From an uncultured Gammaproteobacteria bacterium (lineage in GTDB: Bacteria; Pseudomonadota; Gammaproteobacteria; Pseudomonadales; Pseudohongiellaceae): DNA of 64,000 nt. Below the pieces are notes generated by a model. It searched no databases, was not told the origin of the DNA, and saw only the letters and a list, made by a program, of their open reading frames with translations. The stretch lies in contig CAJXVC010000002.1 of assembly GCA_913060975.1 (NCBI GenBank), positions 1 to 64,000 on the forward strand. The letters are read 5' to 3'. This document shows, piece by piece, positions 1-9,797 of this stretch. Made by a program: the position numbers and the translations under genes. Position 1 is the stretch's first letter; every line of letters starts with the position of its first letter.

Positions 1-47
1 GAGATTTCTGCCTGTCTCGTGGGCTCGGAGATGTGTATAAGAGACAG
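1..47 (+). other. Illumina/Nextera adapter contamination: P7 tail (1-5), 8-nt i7 index TTCTGCCT (6-13), read-2 transposase adapter with Tn5 mosaic end (14-47)
   Basis: GTCTCGTGGGCTCGGAGATGTGTATAAGAGACAG read directly at 14-47; preceded by GAGAT + TTCTGCCT, matching the known P7-index layout. Confidence 0.98.
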
Positions 48-623
48 ATGCATGCGTTGCTCCTTGTTTGTAATTTTATTGTTATATTGCTTGTAACGCT
101 TTGTTCCTGGAGTCTTGTTTGCAGCGTGTCCAGCAGTATATAGCAGGCTGCCGAGAATTGACCAGTTGGGTTAAATCCTGAGTTCTCAGCGACTTCTGAG
201 CACCCTTCCAATCCTACTGCACGGACGCAAGCCATGTCGGACACGAACAGACCGATCTTCTTTAATCCGGGGCATCATGCCAGTGACTTGGTGCAAGCCA
301 GTGGGTGGAAAATTTTGCGTGAGGGACCTGGCCGCAGCCTTTACCGCTGAGCGTATTGGTTTCTCAGGCAAGATTGTCATACAAGACCCGAGCCAGTCTG
401 TCTTCGTAGACGGGCGGCTGCAGCGCATCCGTCAATATGTGCGCGTAGTTCCCAATGTCCACTCGGGCAGGGAATCAGGTATCAGATAATGGAATTACAG
501 ATAGGAGTACAGCTAGCGTGGCGGTTGCAGCAATCGCGCTGTGGCGATGCTGCGGATGGTGGGCGGGAAAGTAGAGCGAGCCACTACCGGTAAGCTGACG
601 CTAGCAGTAGCTCGCACAACTCC

Positions 624-1931
624 TTACATCGAGTAGCCTTTCTCTTCGTGGTCGGTGATATCAAGGCCTTGCTGTTCTTGTTCGGCGGTCACACGAATGC
701 CGCCAGTCATGGCGCTAACGAGTTTGTAGAGAACGAACGTCAGCACGGCGGTGTACAAGCCCGTGGCGAGAATACCCAGCAATTGCACACCCAGCTGAGA
801 AGCCATGGTCATGCCATCGGCGTAACCATTGCCGCTGAATATGCCGAGATTGCCAGACACCAGAATGCCGGCCAGTAAGGTGCCGACAATACCGCCGACT
901 CCGTGCACGGGAAATACATCGAGCGAGTCATCAATACGCAGGGTCTGTTTCAGATAAGTAGTCGCAAAATAGCAAACCACGCCACCGCTTAATCCTACTA
1001 ACAAGGCGCCAGCCGGGCCGACTGAGCCGGAGGCGGGGGTTATTGTCGCCAGTCCGGCGACCATGCCGGTAATCGCACCAAGACCACTGGGTTTGCCGAA
1101 CTTGAACCATTCAATCAGCATCCAGGTAAGTGCGCCGGTGGCGGCTGAAATATGCGTGACGAACATGGCCATACCGGCGGCATTGTCGGCTGCCAGCGCG
1201 CTACCAGCGTTGAAACCAAACCAGCCAACCCAGAGCATTGCTGCACCGGTGAAGCTCATGGTGAGGTTATGTGGCAATGTCGTCGCAGAGAGAAAGTCGC
1301 GACGTTGGCCTAACATTATTGCAAATACCAGAGCGCCGACACCCGCGGTAACATGAACAACGGTGCCGCCAGCAAAATCGATCAATCCACGTTGCCCCAG
1401 CCATCCGCCGCCCCAGACCCAATTGGCAACCGGGAAGTAAACCAGCAAAGTCCACAGCACACTGAACAACAGCATGGCGGAGAATTTGATGCGCTCAACA
1501 AAGGCACCGACGATCAATGCCGGTGTGATGATGGCGAATGTCATTTGAAAGGACGCAAAGACTGTTTCGGGAATATCACCGGACATTGAATCTATGGTGA
1601 TGCCACTGAAGAAACTCTTGGAGAGGCCGCCCCACCAGGCTGATTCTGCTGGCCCGAACGCAATGCTGTACCCGACGACTAGCCAAAGCAGGGAAATCAC
1701 AACGGCAATGGAAAAGCATTGCATCAAAACTGACAGAACATTTTTAGTGCGTACCAGTCCAGCATAGAAAAGGGAGAGTCCTGGTAAAGTCATAAACAGC
1801 ACGAGTGCGGTCGATGTCAGAATCCAGGCGGTGTTGGCGCCGTTAAGAGCATCATCCTGAGCAAAGGCGAGAGACGGCAGGCTGATTAACAGGAAAGCCA
1901 GTAGTGCTTTGGGCGTATGGTTTTTTGTCAT
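624..1931 (-). CDS. amtB: Ammonium transporter AmtB
   Basis: 435 aa, signal peptide, Amt family motifs (GLSLFYAGLVR, HNLTMSFTGAAMLWVGWFGFNAGS); downstream of glnK. Confidence 0.96.
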   Translation of the reverse strand: MTKNHTPKALLAFLLISLPSLAFAQDDALNGANTAWILTSTALVLFMTLPGLSLFYAGLVRTKNVLSVLMQCFSIAVVISLLWLVVGYSIAFGPAESAWWGGLSKSFFSGITIDSMSGDIPETVFASFQMTFAIITPALIVGAFVERIKFSAMLLFSVLWTLLVYFPVANWVWGGGWLGQRGLIDFAGGTVVHVTAGVGALVFAIMLGQRRDFLSATTLPHNLTMSFTGAAMLWVGWFGFNAGSALAADNAAGMAMFVTHISAATGALTWMLIEWFKFGKPSGLGAITGMVAGLATITPASGSVGPAGALLVGLSGGVVCYFATTYLKQTLRIDDSLDVFPVHGVGGIVGTLLAGILVSGNLGIFSGNGYADGMTMASQLGVQLLGILATGLYTAVLTFVLYKLVSAMTGGIRVTAEQEQQGLDITDHEEKGYSM

Positions 1932-1957
1932 TGTTAGTAGATCCTGCGTGCTGTTTT

Positions 1958-2311
<354 letters not shown>

Positions 2312-2550
2312 CTATTTTGGTTCGTTTTGCGCGAAAATTCAGAAATGATCAATAAAGGTGCGGCTTTGGTCGGGTTTGCAACCACAAGCACGCCGGCAAT
2401 TCCGAATAGCCACGTAAAAGCCGTGAAACTGTATCATGCAGCTTTATGAACCGCCAAATACTGCTCACCAGGCAGCTCAATTTTGATCATAAATTGTGCG
2501 TACTGATTGCGAATTGCCCGAATCCGGGTGGGTAGGAACCGTCCTTGTGC

Positions 2551-2607
2551 AAAAAAAATGGAAGCAGCCACTCATCAGGGGAGGGGGAGGGATGAGTGAC
2601 TGCCTCC
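2551..2607 (-). terminator. Intrinsic terminator downstream of the MFS gene
   Basis: Minus-strand arms GGAGGCAGTCACTCAT / ATGAGTGGCTGCTTCC (imperfect) followed by TTTTTTTT; loop is C-rich. Confidence 0.8.
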
Positions 2608-2622
2608 AAAGGGAGGGGACCG

Positions 2623-3825
2623 TTAAGCAGCGGCCCGCTGCTGAATCGTGCGCACTGACTGAATCAATGGCCACATGACCAGAAAAAACATCGCTATCAA
2701 GGTCATCGCCAGTGCGTAAAGCGTCGCATCCAGGCCTCGGGTTTCAGCCAAATAGCCAACCAAGGGGCCTGTGGCTATGAACGACAAGCGAAACAGAAAA
2801 CTGGTAAACGAGTTAGCTGTCGCTCGAAACTCACTGGGTATTCGCCTGTTCAGGGCATTAACCAGAATGACCTGGTTCAGGCCGCGGCAGACAAAGACCA
2901 GTAAACCGATCGATATGCCTACCCAGCCCTTGAACCACGCCATACCGAAATGGCCGACAATGGGCAGAATGCCGATTACGCCGAGCGCAAACGCGGCGCC
3001 CATTCGTCGTTCAAGTACAAAGCCGAATTTATTGGCTAACGCTACAGCCAAACTCTGGGCAAACCACAGCGCACCAAATATCGCCAGTGATAAACCCTGG
3101 GCTTCCCAGTACGGCTGCATCAGCCAGGCAACATGAAAAGTGGCCAGGCTGTAAAGTGGTATAGCGATGACGATCTTGCGAAGCACCGGATCCTGTAAGA
3201 ACAGGTGCTTGAGGATATCCATTATGCGAATTCGGTCAGCAATGTTGGTCTCGCGCTGGTTGGGTGGCTCGACAATAATCAATGCCAGCGCCAGGCACGC
3301 CCAGGCGACGATCGATTGCACCAATACCATCAAATCAAATGACACTAATGCCAGCGCTCCACCCAGTAGGGCGCCAATCGCTTCTGCGCTGCTCTTGAAA
3401 AATCCAAGATGAGCAATCACCTGACTGTGCTCAGTACCTTCTTCATCTTCCAGTGCTTTTTGCGTGTCATACAACAAGGCCAGATCGGCACCCGACAACA
3501 AACTTGAGGCAACGCCGAGTACAATCTCGAAGACGATCAGCCCTGCGAGATCATTGGTAAAGTTAAGCAACAGGTAGCCAGCGCCATGCATCACGCTACC
3601 AATCAATAATGCGAACCGCCGGCCAAACAGGTCGGCGAAATATCCCGATGGCGCTTCAAGCAAAACGATTGTTGTCGCGTAGATCGCTTGTAGATAAAAA
3701 ATATCTGCAAGGCTCAACCCCTTGGACATAAACAAGGGGACGATAACCGGCACGATAATCAGAAAGCTGTGGAAAAAAGCCAGTGCGTAGATTGTTGTAA
3801 TATTTCTGTGCAGTTTTTTAGGCAC
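2623..3825 (-). CDS. Major facilitator superfamily transporter
   Basis: About 12 hydrophobic segments, MFS-like SGYFADLFGRR loop; GTG start at 3825 preferred over the TTG at 3873. Confidence 0.85.
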   Translation of the reverse strand: MPKKLHRNITTIYALAFFHSFLIIVPVIVPLFMSKGLSLADIFYLQAIYATTIVLLEAPSGYFADLFGRRFALLIGSVMHGAGYLLLNFTNDLAGLIVFEIVLGVASSLLSGADLALLYDTQKALEDEEGTEHSQVIAHLGFFKSSAEAIGALLGGALALVSFDLMVLVQSIVAWACLALALIIVEPPNQRETNIADRIRIMDILKHLFLQDPVLRKIVIAIPLYSLATFHVAWLMQPYWEAQGLSLAIFGALWFAQSLAVALANKFGFVLERRMGAAFALGVIGILPIVGHFGMAWFKGWVGISIGLLVFVCRGLNQVILVNALNRRIPSEFRATANSFTSFLFRLSFIATGPLVGYLAETRGLDATLYALAMTLIAMFFLVMWPLIQSVRTIQQRAAA

Positions 3826-3882
3826 AATAGTTCCCCAGTGCCTGCTCAAAATGAGCAAGTCATAAAAAATCAAAGCAAAAAA

Positions 3883-3915
3883 AAAGACCTCTAGGTGTTT
3901 GGACTTAGAGGTCTT
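3883..3915 (-). terminator. Intrinsic terminator/attenuator in the leader of the MFS gene
   Basis: Minus RNA AAGACCTCTA-agtccaaacacc-TAGAGGTCTT followed by a T run; lies between promoter/leader ORF and MFS start. Confidence 0.85.
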
Positions 3916-3954
3916 TTCTTTGATTCGATTGCTAATCGATTGTTGGTCAGAAAA

Positions 3955-4065
3955 TCACTCCAAGCAGGTCTCCCAATTCTTTACCACGCGCGCACAGAAC
4001 TGATGACCCTGAGAAGGCATGGTCATGATCTGTAGCGTAATGGTGGAAAGAAGGTAAGTGTTCAT
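3955..4065 (-). CDS. Putative 36-aa leader peptide MNTYLLSTITLQIMTMPSQGHQFCARVVKNWETCLE
   Basis: ATG..TGA ORF ending 40 nt before the terminator; promoter-like TTGACT-N16-TACAAT upstream; no strong Shine-Dalgarno. Confidence 0.5.
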   Translation of the reverse strand: MNTYLLSTITLQIMTMPSQGHQFCARVVKNWETCLE

Positions 4066-4101
4066 TGGTCTGACAACATTAAAAGGTTTTTGGACGCGGG
4101 A

Positions 4102-4129
4102 ATTGTAGTCCCATGAGTTTTTAAGTCAA
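4102..4129 (-). promoter_or_regulatory. Candidate sigma70 promoter for the leader/MFS transcript
   Basis: Minus strand TTGACT (4129-4124), 16-nt spacer, TACAAT (4107-4102). Confidence 0.6.
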
Positions 4130-4150
4130 CCCTGAATGTTGATTTTTTAC

Positions 4151-5104
4151 TTATTGTTCCGCATTCGTTTGTTGTTGGTCTTTCAACAAGTAATCCAACG
4201 TTGTTCTTTTGCGGCTCCAGCGAGCAGCGAGTAGTGAGCCGCTGATATTATGCCAAATGCTGAATAGCGCGCCGGGTAGTGCGGCTGTCGCAGAAAAATA
4301 CTGCAACGCAAGCGCAACCCCAAGCCCGGAATTTTGCATGCCTACTTCTATGGCGATCGTTTGGCTTTGACGTAAGTTAAAGCCGAACAACCGGCTGACA
4401 AAAAAGCCGCCAGCCAGACCAAGTGAGTTGTGCAGTATGACGGCAACCAGAGTGAGTAAACCCACCTGGGGAAGCCGCTCGGCATTCAGGGCCACGATGA
4501 CGGCTATAATAATAAGAATAAGTACAATCGCAATTGAAGGAAGTGCCGGTTCTATTTTTAGTACAACTGGACGTTGGAAGTGGTTGACGAGTGATCCAGC
4601 CACAACCGGAATCAACACCATCTGTAGAATGCTGATCAGCATAGAGATCGAATCAACCGCGATGGTTTCAGACAAGTAAAAAGCGCAGAGAAATGGCGTG
4701 GCTACGACGCCGATCAATGTTGACGCTATTGTCATGCTGATGGACAAGGCCACATCGCCTTTGCTGAGATAGGCAATCACATTTGATGCAGTGCCGCCGG
4801 CGCAGCTGCCTACCAATACCATGCCTGCAGTTAGCTGCGTAGACAACTCGAGCATATTGGCCAGCGTAATGGCGAGAATGGGCATCAGGACAAACTGTAA
4901 AATCACACCGACCATCACCGGTTGAGGCTGGGCGATGATGCGCTGGAAATCCTTTTTCTCTAACGTTAACCCCATAAGAAACATTATGCCTGCTAGCAAG
5001 GGAACAATAGCAGGTTCGAGCAGGGCTATGCTGTCACGCGCAATAATTGCGGCGACGGATAGCAAAATAGCCCACAGAGGAAAGAGTTGATTGAATTTCT
5101 GCAT
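4151..5104 (-). CDS. Bile acid:sodium symporter (BASS) family transporter
   Basis: 317 aa, multiple TM segments, family motif GSCAGGTASNVIAYLSKGDVALS. Confidence 0.9.
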   Translation of the reverse strand: MQKFNQLFPLWAILLSVAAIIARDSIALLEPAIVPLLAGIMFLMGLTLEKKDFQRIIAQPQPVMVGVILQFVLMPILAITLANMLELSTQLTAGMVLVGSCAGGTASNVIAYLSKGDVALSISMTIASTLIGVVATPFLCAFYLSETIAVDSISMLISILQMVLIPVVAGSLVNHFQRPVVLKIEPALPSIAIVLILIIIAVIVALNAERLPQVGLLTLVAVILHNSLGLAGGFFVSRLFGFNLRQSQTIAIEVGMQNSGLGVALALQYFSATAALPGALFSIWHNISGSLLAARWSRKRTTLDYLLKDQQQTNAEQ

Positions 5105-5311
5105 AACGGATAGCTATTGGTTGACGGTGTTGTGCGCTATTCAGCGCCAATTCAGCAGCGAACGCTACCATGCTCATAAGACGCTTTGTAACCTTTTTTC
5201 ATAGAGAGCGTCTTAACAGAGATGAGAGGGATGTTGAGCGTTAAAGAATCACCTTTCTCTATCAATTGGGCTTTTTGGCTATAGCAATGATAAACCACTG
5301 CGGGGAACATA

Positions 5312-5671
5312 ATGATTAAATCAAGCTTGATACTACTGGCTGCACTAATGATGACGGGCTGTCTGGTGACAGTGGATTCAGACTCCAGACCGCTTACTAC
5401 TTCCTGGCATGACGGCGAAGTAGCTCGGCTCCAGATCGGCAATACGGATCAAGAGTTTGTCAGAAACTCCTTTGGCGACCCGATCACCAAGCTCACCTAT
5501 GCTGATGGTACAGAAATCTGGAAATACCGTAATCGCTCTGAGAAGGACACAGAAGTCGGATTGTTTCTGGTGTTTTCAGTAGATGTGGAAGAAGAGCGAA
5601 TCGAGACCCTGTCCATCGAGTTTGTCGATGGCCTGGTGAGCAATTTCTGGATCGAAGAACAGCGCTACTAA
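5312..5671 (+). CDS. Small lipoprotein, DUF3192/SmpA-OmlA-like
   Basis: Lipobox LMMTGC; QIGNTDQEFVRNSFGDPITKLTYADGTEIWKYR typical of BamE/DUF3192-like folds. Confidence 0.7.
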   Translation: MIKSSLILLAALMMTGCLVTVDSDSRPLTTSWHDGEVARLQIGNTDQEFVRNSFGDPITKLTYADGTEIWKYRNRSEKDTEVGLFLVFSVDVEEERIETLSIEFVDGLVSNFWIEEQRY

Positions 5672-5705
5672 GTCGTTCAGGGTAGGGAGTTTTGGTTGTG
5701 AGAGG

Positions 5706-6389
5706 TTATTGGCCGGCGCTTTGGAAGCTTTTCGCCGATTCCAGCCAAGACTCCAGCTCTTCCCAATTTAGCGGGAAAGTGTGGCGGGCGCCCGGGACTA
5801 CAGCGGCGTCTACCAGAGCACCAGCGCGCTCCAGATGTTCGATCATGTCCGTGATTTCCTTATTCCAGCGAAAATCATCCTTCTCACCAATTCTCAAATA
5901 GACAGGCAGACCGTGCAAGGCACCCAGGTCCACGTCATTGTGGATTCGCCCCGGGGCTGCAATCACGCCCATATAATGATCAGGGTTGCGCGCCGCGATT
6001 GCCAAAGCCGCACTACCGCCACTGGAAATGCCTACCAGCAATGTCTTGGCAGGTTGAATGCGATGTGTCTCGCGAACATGACTGATAATATCCGGGAACA
6101 GGGCGGCGTTCTCGATGAAGTACTTGCGGCCTTCGGGCGAGATAGGGATAGCGATAGCCCAGCCACGCGAGACCATTTCCTTGCCCATCCAGAACTGGGT
6201 GCGTGCCATGAACTCATTGTTGGAACCACCGGCGAGCAGGACCGCCAGTGGCGTCTCGTTATTAAAACCGTCAGGCTGGAAGTACAACACTTTGATCATT
6301 TCGCCATCGATAAGCGTGATAGTCTCCTCGGCGGCTTGCGCTGAGTAGCTGATCAATAGACAGAGTAATAAGGCGAGAAGATTTTTCAT
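5706..6389 (-). CDS. Secreted alpha/beta hydrolase
   Basis: Signal peptide; GISSGG nucleophile elbow; C-terminal GARHTFP histidine region. Confidence 0.8.
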   Translation of the reverse strand: MKNLLALLLCLLISYSAQAAEETITLIDGEMIKVLYFQPDGFNNETPLAVLLAGGSNNEFMARTQFWMGKEMVSRGWAIAIPISPEGRKYFIENAALFPDIISHVRETHRIQPAKTLLVGISSGGSAALAIAARNPDHYMGVIAAPGRIHNDVDLGALHGLPVYLRIGEKDDFRWNKEITDMIEHLERAGALVDAAVVPGARHTFPLNWEELESWLESAKSFQSAGQ

Positions 6390-6575
6390 GAACTGGATTG
6401 TGTGCCAAGCCCCAAGTGAATGTCGCGCAGTATAGCAATGATCGACATTTTGGCGCAGAACCTTGAGATGAATGCGCGCTTAAAGCGGTCAATCGCCCGT
6501 CGCTACAGTTGGGCACTATTTTGCAGCCACGGTCAGCTGTAACTTTTTTATCACCCCTGCGTCTTTTAAAAGCAA

Positions 6576-7148
6576 ATGATCACCGAATATCGACAAGCTA
6601 TCGCCACTCATCGACAAAGGATTTACTCCTTTGCTCAATACAGCTTGCGTGCGCCTGCTGATGCTGATGATGTGACCCAGGAAGTCTTCATCAAGCTCTG
6701 GCAGCACTGGCAGAAGATTGATCATGATCGCCTGGGTGCCTGGCTAATGCGGGTTGCTCACAACGCAGTCATCGATCATGTTCGCAAGCAACGCACTGTG
6801 CAAGGGCACGTGGATGAATACAGCGATGTTCAGGAGCAAGCGGATGATGTTGATGCCGGCAAAGAGCTGGATCAGGCGTCCATACGCGAAAATCTGCAGT
6901 GCGCTATTCAAGCGCTCGATGACCCTTTTCGCAGCATTTTGATCATGCGCGATGTGCAAGGGCTGAGTTATCAGGATATTCAGGAAACACTGGAAATCAG
7001 TGAAAGTCAGGTCAAGGTTTATTTACATCGTGGCCGCCGAAAATTGCGAGAGAACACGGCGTTGAAGCAGGTGTTCAGCAGCTATCTGGGGCTTGAGAGC
7101 AAGCGCGATTCAGCCACTGCGAAAGATTCCAGAGCGCGATCGGACTAG
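6576..7148 (+). CDS. ECF RNA polymerase sigma factor
   Basis: Sigma-2 region ADDVTQEVFIKLWQHW; sigma-4 region LSYQDIQETLEISESQVKVYLHRGRRKL. Confidence 0.92.
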   Translation: MITEYRQAIATHRQRIYSFAQYSLRAPADADDVTQEVFIKLWQHWQKIDHDRLGAWLMRVAHNAVIDHVRKQRTVQGHVDEYSDVQEQADDVDAGKELDQASIRENLQCAIQALDDPFRSILIMRDVQGLSYQDIQETLEISESQVKVYLHRGRRKLRENTALKQVFSSYLGLESKRDSATAKDSRARSD

Positions 7149-7268
7149 TTGTAGTGAGGTGACAGGTAACAATTCAAGACGCGACCACGTCTTTACTCAA
7201 ACAAGGCGGCAGTCAGGAACAGGATTCGACTAACGCCAAAATAGTGGGATGACCACAGGTGAACAGCA

Positions 7269-7892
7269 ATGACACACAAGAATGACTCACAGTGCTATTT
7301 CGTCCAGTTGCAGATAGACAGTTATCTGGATGGTGAGATGAATGCGCCGCAACGCGAGACTTTCACTGCGCATGTGCATGAGTGTCTGTCCTGCGCCGCA
7401 GAATTGCGTTATGCCCAGTCAATCCATGATGCGGTAATGGATCTGCCGGCACTGGATTGCCCGGATGAGTTGCTCGAACCGGTTTACCGATTAACCCAGC
7501 ATGATGAACAACAGCGGTCCGGCGAATCTGCCTGGCAAGGGTTTTTGAATTGGTTGGGAGCTGCCCCGGCAATGATTCGCTACGCAGTGCCAGCAGCGGC
7601 GTTGACCGCTTTGGTTCTGAGTCTGGCGCCAGCGCTGACATTGAATGAACAAATACAGCCGGAAGTTGCTGTGCAGACGGCAACCGGAGAGCCCGAGTAC
7701 ACGCCCGAAGAAGTGATCGCCGCGCTGCGTGATCTCAACACAGCTATCAATTACATGAACGAAGTCAGTGAACGTACTGAGGTCATGATTGGCGACAGAT
7801 TTATTATTTCTCCATTGCAGGAAACGCTTAACGCATCATTTGAAAATCTGATTGATGAAGATGCTGAAAGTGTGAGCAATGGCCCTATTTAA
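7269..7892 (+). CDS. Anti-sigma factor with zinc-finger domain
   Basis: zf-HC2-like IDSYLDGEMNAPQRETFTAHVHECLSCAAEL; downstream of ECF sigma; central hydrophobic segment. Confidence 0.85.
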   Translation: MTHKNDSQCYFVQLQIDSYLDGEMNAPQRETFTAHVHECLSCAAELRYAQSIHDAVMDLPALDCPDELLEPVYRLTQHDEQQRSGESAWQGFLNWLGAAPAMIRYAVPAAALTALVLSLAPALTLNEQIQPEVAVQTATGEPEYTPEEVIAALRDLNTAINYMNEVSERTEVMIGDRFIISPLQETLNASFENLIDEDAESVSNGPI

Positions 7893-7939
7893 TCAAGCGT
7901 CCGGGTCGATGCCGGAATGCGAAGCAACGAGGTATTAGC

Positions 7940-8494
7940 ATGAAGATAATCAAGCAGTGGATTCTGCCCCTGGTCATTATCGGAGTAATCCCGATGGCTT
8001 TTGCCCAGGAGGATATCGAGAGTCATCCAGGCTTTGTGGACTTCTCATCATTGACGGCAATCGCCAACTCCGAGCCTACGGTCGAAATCAGTTTGAAAGC
8101 ACCATTGCTCAACATGGTCACCAATCTGATTCGTGCCGAAGACGAACAAGCGGCGAATTTTATCTCCAAGCTGCTGCGCGTCACAGTCAACGTTTTTGAT
8201 AGTTCCGCTGTAGATGTTGACGAGATTAGTGACTCTATGGAAGGTGTCGCCAACAGTCTCGAAGCCGAAGGCTGGGAGCGAGTGGTCAGAGTGCGGGAGG
8301 AGGATCACGTGGATATCTACGCACGTCTGTCCAGCAATGGTGAGTTTATTCACGGTCTGGCCATAATGGTAGCTGGACTTGAAGAAACAGTGCTGGTCAA
8401 TATCGTTGGTGATATCAGTGGTAATGATCTCGCCGCTTTGGGCCGTCGGTTTGATATCGACGAACTATCAGACCTGAACATGGACGTCGATTAA
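7940..8494 (+). CDS. DUF4252-like secreted protein (copy 1)
   Basis: Signal peptide; WERVVRVREEDHVDIYARL...LVNIVGDI shared with the next gene. Confidence 0.75.
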   Translation: MKIIKQWILPLVIIGVIPMAFAQEDIESHPGFVDFSSLTAIANSEPTVEISLKAPLLNMVTNLIRAEDEQAANFISKLLRVTVNVFDSSAVDVDEISDSMEGVANSLEAEGWERVVRVREEDHVDIYARLSSNGEFIHGLAIMVAGLEETVLVNIVGDISGNDLAALGRRFDIDELSDLNMDVD

Positions 8495-8545
8495 TTTGCC
8501 AGCATTGTGCTTAAAAACAGCAGCCTGAGTCAGTAAGGAACCCGG

Positions 8546-9100
8546 ATGAAGAATAATAAATACATGGCAACATGCGCGAGACTCACAACTGTACTGCTCG
8601 TTATTTTTACTACCGGCTGCATGAGTTTCTCTGACCGGCATTTCCGGCCAGTCAAGGATTCCTTGGCACAACAGATGCCAGATATTCGGCTCGACAAGGA
8701 GATGGCGTTCTCAGCCAATTCGGGATTGATCAACCTTGTCGATATTCTCGGCGGTAATGAAGTCGATCTTGATGACCTGAACCGGGTTCGCATCGCGGTT
8801 TACAAAGTAGTTCCAGCCAACCAGTCGAAGCGTTTCAATGATGTTGTCTTTGAGATGGCCTTGTTGGCAACCAACAGTGAATTGACCTGGGAGCGAATCG
8901 TACGAGTGCGCGAGGAAACGGAGCAGTTGTGGATCTTTGCTGGCTTGCATGAAGCCGAGCAACGCCTGGAAGTGCTGTCGATTTTCACGCTCGAACGCGA
9001 CGAACTGGTGCTAATTAATGTCGATGGCGATCTAGGCAGCCTGTTGCAGCACGCCATGGCCCCGGTGCGAGGCCGCCGTGGCGTTTATCGCGCTGGCTAA
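8546..9100 (+). CDS. DUF4252-like lipoprotein (copy 2)
   Basis: Lipobox FTTGC; WERIVRVREETEQLWIFAGL...LINVDGDL parallels copy 1. Confidence 0.75.
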   Translation: MKNNKYMATCARLTTVLLVIFTTGCMSFSDRHFRPVKDSLAQQMPDIRLDKEMAFSANSGLINLVDILGGNEVDLDDLNRVRIAVYKVVPANQSKRFNDVVFEMALLATNSELTWERIVRVREETEQLWIFAGLHEAEQRLEVLSIFTLERDELVLINVDGDLGSLLQHAMAPVRGRRGVYRAG

Positions 9101-9511
9101 TCAGTCAGCGATTCCTTCGATTTCCATTCTTTCGCTACTGGCGACGGTGACCGTCAGCCCCCCCACAGTGGTGAAACTGCGCTGTCCCAATTGATACTTG
9201 TAGACCTCATAGGTGACCGGTTCGGCGGCGTTATCACGGTGTAATGTCACTGTCACGATAGTGTGGTCATCTTGCCACTGGTAGTAGTAAAGCGCGGCCC
9301 CGATACCCACCATAAAGATGACGAACAGGTAAGCGCCAGTGCGCAACTCCTGCGCCAGTGGTGTGACTTCAGGTTTGTTACCGGATTGGTCGCTACTTGT
9401 GGCTGACCTGGTCTGGGTAAGACGCGCTTGTGCATCGGTTCGATGACGCTGACGCAGTATCACGAAAGCAATCACAATGACAAACAGGGTGAGGAGGAGT
9501 TTTGTCAGCAC
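9101..9511 (-). CDS. Hypothetical membrane protein
   Basis: 136 aa, two hydrophobic segments; convergent with the DUF4252 gene. Confidence 0.6.
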   Translation of the reverse strand: MLTKLLLTLFVIVIAFVILRQRHRTDAQARLTQTRSATSSDQSGNKPEVTPLAQELRTGAYLFVIFMVGIGAALYYYQWQDDHTIVTVTLHRDNAAEPVTYEVYKYQLGQRSFTTVGGLTVTVASSERMEIEGIAD

Positions 9512-9797
9512 CTGGGGAGTTTCCGTTTCAATTCAGCCCTGATGGTAGCAGTGGCCTGAAGCTGTGCCTAGTGAGCGCAGTAGGTAAGGAGTCGCCGTGT
9601 TTGCACTAGTTGGAAATGAAACGTCGCTTGCATGGGTCTCATCGGGTAACAAGCACTTTGTATCCTCCGGAAATTGCTGCTACGTTCCGCCAGCACGCAG
9701 GAACAAGCCGCATACAGTTGTTGCATCAAGTCATGGAAGCAGGACAGCTCACTTGTCAGAAACCGACAGCAAATCCAGTCAGTACGTCGCCAGCGGT

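Noticed and set aside
234-350. 38-aa ORF MSDTNRPIFFNPGHHASDLVQASGWKILREGPGRSLYR
   Set aside because: Near contig edge next to adapter; no recognised family, no clear RBS; overlapping ORFs in other frames equally plausible.
3955-4065. NWETC in the leader ORF resembling the CheR-tether NWETF
   Set aside because: Short match in a 36-aa leader peptide, not at a chemoreceptor C-terminus; coincidence.
5781-6344. 187-aa ORF antisense to alpha/beta hydrolase
   Set aside because: Shadow ORF; hydrolase has signal peptide and catalytic motif.
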